From Rubrivivax sp. (GTDB taxonomy: Bacteria > Pseudomonadota > Gammaproteobacteria > Burkholderiales > Burkholderiaceae_C), in NCBI GenBank assembly GCA_022843905.1, contig JALHMT010000002.1:143317-207316 (forward strand): a DNA stretch of 64,000 bases, in the 5' to 3' direction. The translations under genes were made by a program, and so were the position numbers. Positions 57,571 through 64,000 of this stretch are shown here, one piece after another (position 1 is the stretch's first letter; each line of letters begins with the position of its first letter). The notes under the pieces were generated by a model. It worked only from the letters and a program-made list of their open reading frames with translations. It had not been told where the DNA came from and ran no database searches.

Positions 57571-58929
57571 ATGCAGGACTTGGCGGTGGGCTGTGGTGCC
57601 GGCTTCTCGGGCGACCGCGTCGACGCGGCGCTGCCGGTGGTGCGCACGCTGGTGCAGCGCGGCGGGCCGGCGGCGCTGATCTTCGAGATGCTGGCCGAGC
57701 GCACGCTGGCCACGGCGCAGTTGTTGCGGCGCGCCGATCCTTCCAAGGGTTACGAGCCGCTGCTGGACCTGGAGCTGCGCCCGGTGCTGGCCGACTGCCT
57801 GCGCCATGGCATCACCATCGTCGGCAACTTCGGCGCGGCCAACCCGCAGGGCGCCGCCCGCCGCATCCTGGCCCTGGCCGATGAGCTGGGCCTGCCGCCG
57901 CCCCGCGTGGCGGTGGTCAGCGGCGACGACCTCTCGGCCGCGCCGCAGCGTGCGCTGCTGCGCGAAGCGCTGGGGGGCGTGTTCGATGAGCGGCGCTTCG
58001 TCTGCGCCAACGCCTACCTGGGCGCCTTCGAGATCGCCGACGCCATCCGCCAGGGCGCCCAGATCGTCGTCACCGGACGCGTCGCCGACCCGGCGCTGGT
58101 GCTCGGACCGGCCATCGCGCACCACGGCTGGCGGCGCGACGACTGGGACGCGCTGGCCGGCGCCACGATGGCCGGCCACCTGCTGGAGTGCGGGGCGCAG
58201 GTCACCGGCGGCTACTTCTCGGACCCCGGTCGCAAGGACGTGCCCGGGCTGGAGGACGTGGGTTTCCCCATCGCCGAGATCGCGGCCGACGGCAGCTGCG
58301 TCGTCGGCAAGGCCGCCAACACCGGCGGTCTGGTGGATCTGCGCACCGTCAAGGAACAGCTGCTCTACGAGTTGCACGACCCCGCGGCCTACCTGACGCC
58401 TGACGTGGTGGCCGACATCACGCAGGTCGAACTGGCCCAGCTCGGCCCTGACCGCGTGCGCATGACCGGCGTGCGCGGCCATCCCCGCACGCCCACGCTG
58501 AAGGCCTGCGTCTTCTTCGAAGGCGGCTGGCTCGGCGAGGCCGAGATCTCGTACGCCGGCCCCAACGCCGAGGCGCGTGCGCGCCAGGCGATGGAGGTCA
58601 TCCGGCACCGCTGCGGCGGCGAGCTTTCGCTGCGCTTCGACCTCATCGGCGTGTCCAGCATCCTGGACGACGACGGCAACCGCCTGCTGGCCGGCACGCC
58701 CGCGGGCGTGCACGCCGACGTGCGGCTGCGGGCGGCAGGCCGCCACGACGACGTGCAGGTGATCGACCGCCTGCTGCGCGAGGTGACCGCGCTGTGGACC
58801 GGCGGCCCGGCCGGCGGCGGCGGCGTGCGCACCGTGCGCCGCCAGCGGCTGTCGATGCGATCCTGCCTCGTGCCGCGCAGCGCTGTGCCCACCGGCGTCG
58901 AGCTGCTGGAGCCGGAGCTGGCGGCATGA
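57571..58929 (+). CDS. AtuA-like protein (DUF1446, acyclic terpene utilization family)
   Basis: 452 aa, the length of the AtuA/DUF1446 family. Recognisable blocks include GCGAGFSGDRVDAALPVV at the N terminus, TIVGNFGAANPQGAARRI, CANAYLGAFEIADAIRQGAQIVVTGRVADPALVLG and GKAANTGGLVDLRTVKEQLLYEL. AtuA was found in the Pseudomonas citronellol/geraniol cluster but its reaction is not established. None of the acyclic terpene carboxylase or ligase genes is here, so the substrate is unknown. An ATGA overlap joins it to the AtuA C-terminal-like gene. Confidence 0.9.
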   Translation: MQDLAVGCGAGFSGDRVDAALPVVRTLVQRGGPAALIFEMLAERTLATAQLLRRADPSKGYEPLLDLELRPVLADCLRHGITIVGNFGAANPQGAARRILALADELGLPPPRVAVVSGDDLSAAPQRALLREALGGVFDERRFVCANAYLGAFEIADAIRQGAQIVVTGRVADPALVLGPAIAHHGWRRDDWDALAGATMAGHLLECGAQVTGGYFSDPGRKDVPGLEDVGFPIAEIAADGSCVVGKAANTGGLVDLRTVKEQLLYELHDPAAYLTPDVVADITQVELAQLGPDRVRMTGVRGHPRTPTLKACVFFEGGWLGEAEISYAGPNAEARARQAMEVIRHRCGGELSLRFDLIGVSSILDDDGNRLLAGTPAGVHADVRLRAAGRHDDVQVIDRLLREVTALWTGGPAGGGGVRTVRRQRLSMRSCLVPRSAVPTGVELLEPELAA

Positions 58930-59249
58930 CGACGCTCTACGACCACGCCCACGCGCGCACCGGCGACAAGGGCAACCGCGTGAACATCAGCCTGATCGCC
59001 TACGACGCTGCCGACTGGGCCTGGCTCGTCGAGCAGGTCACGCCCGAACGCGTGCAGGCGCACTTCGCGCACCGCCGGCCGAGCGGCGTGATCCGCTACC
59101 TGCTGCCCAGGCTGGCCGCAATGAACTTCGTGCTCGACGATGTGCTGGACGGCGGCGTCAACGACACGCTCAACCTCGACATGCACGGCAAGTCGCTGTC
59201 GTTCCATCTGCTGACCCTGCCGGTCGATCCACCGAAGGAGATTCCATGA
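58926..59249 (+). CDS. Small protein of the AtuA C-terminal domain type
   Basis: 107 aa. The N terminus (LYDHAHARTGDKGNRVNISLIAYD) and the NFVLDDVLDGGVNDTLNLDMHGKSLSFHLLTL end match the C-terminal domain that is fused to AtuA in some species and separate in others. As a stand-alone subunit it probably forms a complex with the preceding protein. It overlaps both neighbours by four bases. Confidence 0.82.
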   Translation: MTTLYDHAHARTGDKGNRVNISLIAYDAADWAWLVEQVTPERVQAHFAHRRPSGVIRYLLPRLAAMNFVLDDVLDGGVNDTLNLDMHGKSLSFHLLTLPVDPPKEIP

Positions 59250-60205
59250 GATTGCTGAAGTCGCTCGCCACGGGTGGGCTGCTCGCGCTGGCGGCGCTGC
59301 ACGCTGCAGCGCAGGCCTGGCCCGAGAAGCCGGTGCGGCTGGTGGTGCCGTTCCCGGCCGGGTCGGCCACCGACACGGTGGCGCGCACGGTCGGCCAGCA
59401 ATTGCAGGCGGCACTGGGCCAGCCCTTCGTGGTCGAGAACAAGCCCGGCGCCGGCGGCAACATCGCCGGGGCCGAGGTGGTGCGTTCGGCGCCGGACGGC
59501 TACACGCTGCTGTTCTCGTCGAACTCGGCCGTGGCGTCCAACGTCGCGCTGCTCAAGAGCGTGCCGTACGACCCGCTGAAGGACTTCACACCGGTGGCCG
59601 GGGTCGGCCAGAACATGCTGGTGCTGATGGTCAAGCCGGGCTTCCCGGCCAGGACGCTGGCGGAGTTCGTCGCCCATGCGAAGACGCGGCCGGGCCAGCT
59701 GAACGGCGGCTACGGGTCGTCGAGCTCGCAGGTCAGCATCGCGATGCTGAACAAGCTCGCCGGCATCGACACGGCGATGGTGCCCTACAAGGGCATCCCG
59801 CTGGCCATGACCGATGTCGTCGGCGGCACGCTGGACTTCACCTTCGTCGATCTCGGCAATGCGCTGGCCCAGGCCCGGGGCGGACGGCTGCAGGCCATCG
59901 CCGTGACCTCGGAGAAGCGCAATGCGCTGTCGCCCGACTGGCCGGCCATCGCCGAGACGGTCCCGGGCTTCGACATCACGGCGTGGTTCGCGGTCGTCGG
60001 CCCGGCGAACCTGCCGCGGCCGGTGGTGGACAAGCTGCACGGCGCGATCACCGCGATCCTGGAGAAGCCCGATGCCAAGGAGCGATTCGCGAGCATCGGC
60101 GTGGCGCCGATGCCGATGGCGCCCGACCGTCTCAAGTCCTTCATCGCCAGCGAGATCGCCAAGTGGCAGCGGCTGGTGAAGGAAGCCAACGTGCAGCCGG
60201 AGTGA
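59246..60205 (+). CDS. Bug-family (TctC) periplasmic solute-binding protein
   Basis: 319 aa. The signal peptide ends near AAAQ-AW (residue 23). The family start WPEKPVRLVVPFPAGSATDTVARTVGQQL is seen, as is VPYKGIPLAMTDVVGGTLDF. It overlaps the AtuA C-terminal-like gene by four bases (ATGA), so the import receptor and the catabolic pair are made together. There is no TctAB pair in the window. The ligand is probably the substrate or a precursor for the AtuA-like enzyme. Confidence 0.93.
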   Translation: MRLLKSLATGGLLALAALHAAAQAWPEKPVRLVVPFPAGSATDTVARTVGQQLQAALGQPFVVENKPGAGGNIAGAEVVRSAPDGYTLLFSSNSAVASNVALLKSVPYDPLKDFTPVAGVGQNMLVLMVKPGFPARTLAEFVAHAKTRPGQLNGGYGSSSSQVSIAMLNKLAGIDTAMVPYKGIPLAMTDVVGGTLDFTFVDLGNALAQARGGRLQAIAVTSEKRNALSPDWPAIAETVPGFDITAWFAVVGPANLPRPVVDKLHGAITAILEKPDAKERFASIGVAPMPMAPDRLKSFIASEIAKWQRLVKEANVQPE

Positions 60206-60207
60206 CC

Positions 60208-60954
60208 ATGACGAAGGTGATGCTGGTCACCGGCGCCAGCCGGGGCATAGGCGCCGCGATCGCGCGCGCTGCGGGCGCGGCAGGCTATCGCGTGGGCGTG
60301 AACTACCTGCGCAGCGCCGCCGCGGCCGAGGCCGTGGTGGCCGACATCCGCGCCGCAGGCGGCGATGCCGTGGCGCTGCAGGCCGACGTGGGTGAACCGG
60401 CCGAGGTCGACCGCCTGTTCGCCGAACTGGATGCGCGGCTGGGGCGGCTGGACGTGCTGGTCAACAACGCCGGCATCCTGGCCAACTTCCGCGTCGACGC
60501 GCTGGACCATGCGCAGGTGGCGGCCGTGTTCCGCGCCAACGTCTTCAGCATGTTCCATTGCGCTGGGCATGCGGTGCGCCGCATGTCCACCGCGCAGGGC
60601 GGGGCTGGCGGCGTCATCGTGAACCTCTCCTCGGTGGCCTCGCGGCTGGGCGGGCTGGCCGGCGGCACCGCGTACGCGGCGTCGAAAGCCGCCATCGATA
60701 CCTTCACGCTGGCGCTGGCCAAGGAGGTGGGCCGCGAGGGCATCCGCGTGGCGGCGTTGCGGCCGGGCCTGATCGAGACCGAGATCCACCAGGTGCACGG
60801 CGGCCTCGAACGCATGCGCGCGATGGCGCGCGACGCCGTGCCGATGGGCCGCTCGGGCACCGCCGACGAAGTGGCGCAGACGGCCCTGTGGCTGGCGTCC
60901 CCCGCAGCCTCGTACGTGCACGGCTGCGTCATCGACGTGGCCGGGGGGCGCTGA
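60208..60954 (+). CDS. Short-chain dehydrogenase/reductase (SDR)
   Basis: 248 aa classical SDR. Cofactor motif TGASRGIG (residues 8-15), NNAG (about 86-89), VNLSSVAS (catalytic Ser), YAASK (Tyr, Lys) and the PG motif RPGLIETEIH. The aspects of an NADP(H)-type enzyme fit, but the substrate is unknown. It lies two bases after the Bug gene stop and closes the AtuA operon. Confidence 0.92.
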   Translation: MTKVMLVTGASRGIGAAIARAAGAAGYRVGVNYLRSAAAAEAVVADIRAAGGDAVALQADVGEPAEVDRLFAELDARLGRLDVLVNNAGILANFRVDALDHAQVAAVFRANVFSMFHCAGHAVRRMSTAQGGAGGVIVNLSSVASRLGGLAGGTAYAASKAAIDTFTLALAKEVGREGIRVAALRPGLIETEIHQVHGGLERMRAMARDAVPMGRSGTADEVAQTALWLASPAASYVHGCVIDVAGGR

Positions 60955-60964
60955 GGCCCGCCCA

Positions 60965-60986
60965 GCACCGGGCCAGCGCCCGGTGC
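60965..60986. terminator. Hairpin between the AtuA operon and tonB
   Basis: GCACCGGG, a 6-nt loop (CCAGCG) and CCCGGTGC make a perfect 8-bp stem starting 10 bp after the SDR stop, between two convergent units. It could stop transcription from both sides. There is no T run. Confidence 0.5.
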
Positions 60987-61068
60987 GTCCGACGCATCTG
61001 GTGATGGCGATGTCGGCGCTCCGTCGTCCGGCGCCTGCACTCGGGCAGGGGGTGATGGGCGGGCGGTT

Positions 61069-61827
61069 TCAGCCGTCGAGCGCGAACTTCACCGGGAACT
61101 CGACCCACTGGGCCACGGCCCGGCCGTCGGCCTGGGCCGGGCGGAAACGGCAGCCCCGCGCCTGGGCCAGGGCGGCCTCGTCGAACAGGCGCCAGCCGCT
61201 GCTGGCGAGCAACTGCACCTCGGCGGCGTGGCCGTCGGGCGCGACATGCACGCGCAGCATGAGTTCGCCCTGGATGCCGCGCTCGCGCAGCGCAGCGGGG
61301 TAGGGCGCGCGGGCGCAGGCGCGGTGGTCGGCAGTCTGCGGGCGCGCCAGGGCGGGTGATGCCGTGGTCGCGTCGGCCGAGGGTGCGGCCGCCGGCGCGG
61401 CGCTTCGGGCGGCCTGTGGCGCCGACGACAGACGCAGCACCGAGGTGTCTGCGGCCTCCTGCCGCGACGGTGCCGCCAGGGCAGGCAAGGCCGCGGATGC
61501 CGTCGCCGGCGCCGGCACCGGCACCGGCACCGGCACCGGCACCGGCACCGAAGCCACCGTCACCTCGGGCGGCGTCAGCCAGTCTGCGGCCGGCGGGCGC
61601 AGGGCGGCAGGCACGGGCAGCGGCAGCGCGGTGGCAGGCGGCGACGCCGTCACGGGTGCGGCCAGCCGCACGAGCAGAGGCCGGCGCTCTGGCGTGTCCG
61701 GCGCATCGGCCGGCATCGTCGCCGTCCACATCGCTGCCCCGACCAGGCCGTGCAGCCCCAGCACGGCCAGGGCCAGCAGCGGGCGATTCAAGGGACTTTC
61801 GGGCGCATCCATGACAGTGATCGACAT
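61069..61827 (-). CDS. tonB: TonB-like energy transducer
   Basis: 252 aa. An N-terminal membrane anchor (LLALAVLGLHGLVGAAM, about residues 18-34) is followed by a Pro/Val/Ala-rich periplasm-spanning region that includes six Val-Pro pairs, and by the C-terminal TonB domain (about 165-250; YPAALRERGIQGELMLRVHVAPDGHAAEV). It transfers proton-motive energy to outer-membrane receptors. Its start is 5 bp after the hmuV stop, so it is the last gene of the heme-uptake operon. The Val-Pro segment is a 6x GGCACC microsatellite. No receptor gene is in the window; it may lie beyond the right edge. Confidence 0.9.
   Translation of the reverse strand: MSITVMDAPESPLNRPLLALAVLGLHGLVGAAMWTATMPADAPDTPERRPLLVRLAAPVTASPPATALPLPVPAALRPPAADWLTPPEVTVASVPVPVPVPVPVPAPATASAALPALAAPSRQEAADTSVLRLSSAPQAARSAAPAAAPSADATTASPALARPQTADHRACARAPYPAALRERGIQGELMLRVHVAPDGHAAEVQLLASSGWRLFDEAALAQARGCRFRPAQADGRAVAQWVEFPVKFALDG
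61514..61549 (-). repeat. GGCACC microsatellite in tonB
   Basis: Six perfect copies of GGCACC (36 bp), which on the minus strand encode six Val-Pro pairs in the linker of TonB. The repeat unit is six bases, so copy-number changes keep the frame and would only alter spacer length. Confidence 0.9.
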
Positions 61828-61832
61828 CGGCT

Positions 61833-62618
61833 TCAGGAGGCCGGCAGCAGGCGTCGCGCCAGCACACCGGGCGCACGGTCCGGCCCCAGGTCCACTGGCA
61901 GCAGGTCCACGCCGAACAGCCGCGCCAGTGCCGGCACCGCGGCGGCGTCGGCACGCAGGTCGCCGACGAGGCTGCCGTCGCGCACCAGCCAGAGCCGCTC
62001 GAAGCCTGACAGCGCCTGGTTCAGGTCGTGCACGATGGCCACCAGCGCGTGGCCGCGCTCGGCTGCAAAGCGCGTCATGGCCTCGAGCAGTTCGAGCTGC
62101 AGGCCCGGGTCCAGCGCTGCCAGGGGTTCATCGACGAGCAGCGCACCGCCTTGCGCGTCCCACAACTGGGCCAGGGTGCGTGCCAGCTGCACGCGAGCCT
62201 GCTCGCCGCCCGACAGGGTGTCGAAGCGACGCCCCGCCAGGTGCGCCGCGTGCGCTGCAGCCAGCGACTCGCGCACGAGGCTGGCGCGTGCCGGGTCGGG
62301 CTCCACCGCATGGCGGCCCAGCGCGACCACCAGATCCACCGGCATCGCAAACGCCACCGCATGCGACTGCGGCAGCACCGCACGACGCCGCGCGAGCGCC
62401 GCCACGGGCCATTGCGCCAGCGGCCGGCTGTCGAACACCACCTGCCCCGCAAGCGCCGCGCGCTCGCCGGCCATCAGCTTGAGCAGGGTGCTCTTGCCGG
62501 CACCACTGGGGCCGAGGATGGCCACGCGCTCGCCGGCCGCCAGCGCCAGCGTGAAGGGGCCGAAGCGGCGGCCGCCCAGCATCAAGGCAGCGGCGTCGAG
62601 CTGCACGAGCGCGCCCAT
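61833..62618 (-). CDS. hmuV: Heme ABC transporter ATP-binding protein
   Basis: 261 aa, a normal size for HmuV. Walker A GPSGAGKST (residues 36-44), signature TLSGGEQARVQLARTLA, Walker B GALLVDEPLAALDP and the switch histidine in IVHDLNQAL are all intact. The ATG at 62618 is preceded by GGAG, 8 nt upstream, which sits in the last repeat unit; the start is also the end of the third mini-ORF (TGATG). It energises heme import through the permease that precedes it. Confidence 0.95.
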   Translation of the reverse strand: MGALVQLDAAALMLGGRRFGPFTLALAAGERVAILGPSGAGKSTLLKLMAGERAALAGQVVFDSRPLAQWPVAALARRRAVLPQSHAVAFAMPVDLVVALGRHAVEPDPARASLVRESLAAAHAAHLAGRRFDTLSGGEQARVQLARTLAQLWDAQGGALLVDEPLAALDPGLQLELLEAMTRFAAERGHALVAIVHDLNQALSGFERLWLVRDGSLVGDLRADAAAVPALARLFGVDLLPVDLGPDRAPGVLARRLLPAS

Positions 62619-62650
62619 CAGGCGTGCTCCAGGTTCATGATCGCGCCCAT
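62618..62650 (-). CDS. Mini-ORF 3 (10 aa) between hmuU and hmuV
   Basis: Encodes MGAIMNLEHA. The TGA shares its last base with the hmuV ATG. The start is preceded by GGAG (8 nt). It looks like the hmuV start (MGALV) joined to the hmuU end (GGHA), so a replication slip or unequal crossover at the junction could have made it. It is short, so expression is unproven; its role may be only to pass ribosomes on. Confidence 0.55.
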   Translation of the reverse strand: MGAIMNLEHA

Positions 62651-62682
62651 CAGGCGTGCTCCGTGTTCATGATCGCGCCCAT
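62650..62682 (-). CDS. Mini-ORF 2 (10 aa) between hmuU and hmuV
   Basis: Encodes MGAIMNTEHA, the variant with Thr for Leu. Start and stop overlap the neighbours by one base (TGATG) and GGAG precedes the start. It is the only copy with a substitution, which is consistent with an older unit or a later point change. Confidence 0.55.
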   Translation of the reverse strand: MGAIMNTEHA

Positions 62683-62714
62683 CAGGCGTGCTCCAGGTTC
62701 ATGATCGCGCCCAT
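62682..62714 (-). CDS. Mini-ORF 1 (10 aa) directly after hmuU
   Basis: Encodes MGAIMNLEHA. Its ATG shares its A with the hmuU stop (TGATG), so ribosomes that end hmuU can restart here. The upstream GGGCGGG of hmuU is a weaker ribosome-binding site than the GGAG used by mini-ORFs 2 and 3 and by hmuV. Confidence 0.55.
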   Translation of the reverse strand: MGAIMNLEHA

Positions 62715-63796
62715 CACGCATGCCCGCCCTGCTGCCGCGCCACGCCCCGCAGCAGCAACAGGAAGGCCGGCGCGCCGATCAATGCGGTCAGGATGCCCAC
62801 CGGCACCTCGGCGGGAATGGCCACCAGCCGCGCCGCCGTGTCGGCCAGCACCAGCAGCAGCGCACCGGCCAGTGCCGCCAGAGGCAGCACCCAGCGCTGG
62901 TCGGCGCCGGCCGCGCCGCGCACCAGGTGCGGCGCCATCAGGCCGATGAAGCCGATCAGCCCGCACCAGGCCACGGCCAGCGCCGACAGCAGTGCCACGA
63001 CGACGATGAGCCGCGTGCGCAGGCGCTCGACGTCCACGCCGACGTGCCGTGCCGCGGACTCGCCCAGCGCCAGTGCATTGAGCGCCGCGGCCAGGCGCCG
63101 TCCGGACAGCAGCGCCAGCGCCAGCGCCGCGGCCAGCACGCCGACCACCAGCCAGTGGGCGCCTGCCAGCGATCCCAGCGTCCAGAAGCTGAGGCTGCGC
63201 AGCTGCTCGTCGTCGGCGATGTAGGTGCACAGCCCGACCACGGCCATCGTCAGCGCGTTCAGCGCCAGCCCGGTGAGCAGCAGGCCGGCCACCGAGCCCG
63301 GCGTGAGCCAGCGCGCCACGCGGTCCAGCAGCGCACACACCGCCAGCGCACCGCCGAAGGCCGCCAGTGGCAAGGCCCAGGGTCGCCAGGCAGCCGGAAG
63401 TCCGCTGGCCGCGGCGGCGAACACCGTGAGCGTGAGTGCCACGGCGCACACCGCGCCGCTGGTCACGCCCAGCAGGCCGGGGTCGGCCAGCGGGTTGCGG
63501 AACAGGCCCTGGGTCATGGCGCCGGCCAGGCCCAGCGCGGCGCCCACCGCGGCGGCCAGCAGCACGCGCGGCAGGCGCAGCTCCCACAGCACGTGGGCGC
63601 CGCCGCTGCGCTCGACGTCCAGCAGGGTCGCCCAGTCGGACGCGCGCACCGGCACCGCGCCCAGCGAGGCCGCGAGCATCAGCGTTGCCAGCAGGGCGGC
63701 CGTCAGCGCAACGGCCAGGCGCGGCGCGCGCGAGGCGGGCGGTGCCCGGCCCGCGTCGACCGGGTTGCGGCCGGCTTCCACTGCGACGGTGTTCAT
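62714..63796 (-). CDS. hmuU: Heme ABC transporter permease (FecCD/BtuC family)
   Basis: 360 aa. About ten membrane segments are visible, with the family block LRLPRVLLAAAVGAALGLAGAMTQGLFRNPLADPGLLGVTSG (about residues 72-113) and the coupling-region GFIGLMAPHLVRG. The start at 63796 follows the hmuT stop by 15 bp. The C terminus ends QQGGHA, after which the repeat region begins. It transports heme with HmuV. Confidence 0.94.
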   Translation of the reverse strand: MNTVAVEAGRNPVDAGRAPPASRAPRLAVALTAALLATLMLAASLGAVPVRASDWATLLDVERSGGAHVLWELRLPRVLLAAAVGAALGLAGAMTQGLFRNPLADPGLLGVTSGAVCAVALTLTVFAAAASGLPAAWRPWALPLAAFGGALAVCALLDRVARWLTPGSVAGLLLTGLALNALTMAVVGLCTYIADDEQLRSLSFWTLGSLAGAHWLVVGVLAAALALALLSGRRLAAALNALALGESAARHVGVDVERLRTRLIVVVALLSALAVAWCGLIGFIGLMAPHLVRGAAGADQRWVLPLAALAGALLLVLADTAARLVAIPAEVPVGILTALIGAPAFLLLLRGVARQQGGHA

Positions 63797-63811
63797 CGAG
63801 GGCGCCGGGGA

Positions 63812-64000
63812 TCAGGCCTGGGCGTGCAGGCGGTCGGCCAGCAGCGTCACCGCTTGCGGCAGCCGCGGACCGAAGCCCAGGAGCAGCAGCGCTTCGAGCG
63901 ACACCACGCGGCGTGCGCGCCCGGCGGGCGTGGCGGCCAGGCCCGGGAACTTGAGCAGGCCGTCGACGCCGCCGGCCGCCAGCAGGCCCTGGTCGGTGGT
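63812..64000 (-). CDS. hmuT: Heme-binding periplasmic protein, C-terminal end (cut by the window)
   Basis: The last 62 codons of a gene that continues beyond the window edge. The visible end ([44 protein letters not shown]) is typical of HmuT/HemT-type receptors, which close with a GLAxTPAGRxRRVV motif and a [10 protein letters not shown] end. It is the first gene of the heme operon seen here, 15 bp before hmuU. Confidence 0.85.
   Translation of the reverse strand, partial: TTDQGLLAAGGVDGLLKFPGLAATPAGRARRVVSLEALLLLGFGPRLPQAVTLLADRLHAQA

Larger units (their letters stand above)
62611..62706 (-). repeat. Three tandem 32-bp repeats at the hmuU-hmuV junction
   Basis: Units at 62611-62642, 62643-62674 and 62675-62706; the outer two are identical and the middle one differs at two adjacent positions of the unit (62663-62664). 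A partial fourth copy runs into the hmuU stop. On the minus strand each unit carries ATG, ten sense codons, GGAG eight bases before the next ATG, and TGA, so the repeat preserves overlapping start-stop signals. Confidence 0.95.

Noticed and set aside
62611..62706. CRISPR array
   Set aside because: The repeats are directly adjacent with no spacers, there are only three copies, and each is a coding mini-ORF with start, stop and ribosome-binding site; no cas genes are near.

Overview
High-GC (about 70%) chromosomal DNA that reads as a betaproteobacterium of the order Burkholderiales, probably the Rubrivivax/Leptothrix/Ideonella side of the order. The basis is the codon usage, two Bug-type (TctC) periplasmic binding proteins, a PEP-CTERM-like protein, a heme-uptake (hmu) locus, and many catabolic operons linked by 4-nt ATGA/GTGA overlaps. 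This is inferred from gene content only; there is no rRNA or tRNA gene in the window. About 53 intact or near-intact genes are supported, plus small or broken pieces.

Layout. 122-6234 (minus): a six-gene operon of CoA-transferase, acyl-CoA dehydrogenase, enoyl-CoA hydratase and a TRAP transporter (DctQ, DctM, DctP), which imports an organic acid, activates it with CoA and oxidises it. Facing it are an MFS carrier and a coupled IclR regulator (6480-8620), then a transglutaminase-like protein. 9581-11940 (minus): glutaryl-CoA dehydrogenase with its CoA-transferase. 12046-16439: a Phd/VapC-like toxin-antitoxin pair, alaS and an isoaspartyl peptidase. 16702-22248: a GAF-PAS-GGDEF-EAL protein, a PdxR/MocR-type regulator divergent from a PaiB-like gene, a remnant of a LysE exporter, and a LysR regulator. 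22399-24515: a Bug protein and a LigJ-like 4-oxalomesaconate hydratase. 25788-34785: a divergent hydantoin/dihydropyrimidine-type cluster of M81 peptidase, DapA-like lyase, hydantoinase, D-carbamoylase, complete amino-acid-type ABC transporter and hydantoin racemase.

34885-44025: a flavoprotein, an epimerase/reductase, an enolase-superfamily enzyme and an M14 carboxypeptidase. The carboxypeptidase 5' end is present twice, 3541 bp apart, and the copies bracket two unrelated genes (a lipoprotein and an unknown protein); this looks like an inserted cassette. 44038-56563: an alpha/beta hydrolase, an orphan ParA-like ATPase, a four-PAS hybrid histidine kinase, a DUF457-type membrane protein, a cupredoxin-like protein coupled to a GGDEF-EAL protein, a Tat-exported metallo-beta-lactamase-fold protein, a PEP-CTERM-like protein, a small OB-like protein and a TylF-type methyltransferase. 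56582-60954: a LysR regulator divergent from an AtuA-like/AtuA C-terminal-like/Bug/SDR operon of unknown substrate. 61069-64000 (minus): hmuT (partial), hmuU, hmuV and tonB. Between hmuU and hmuV lie three tandem 32-bp repeats, each encoding a complete overlapping 10-codon mini-ORF with its own Shine-Dalgarno sequence. This is the most unusual small-scale structure in the window.
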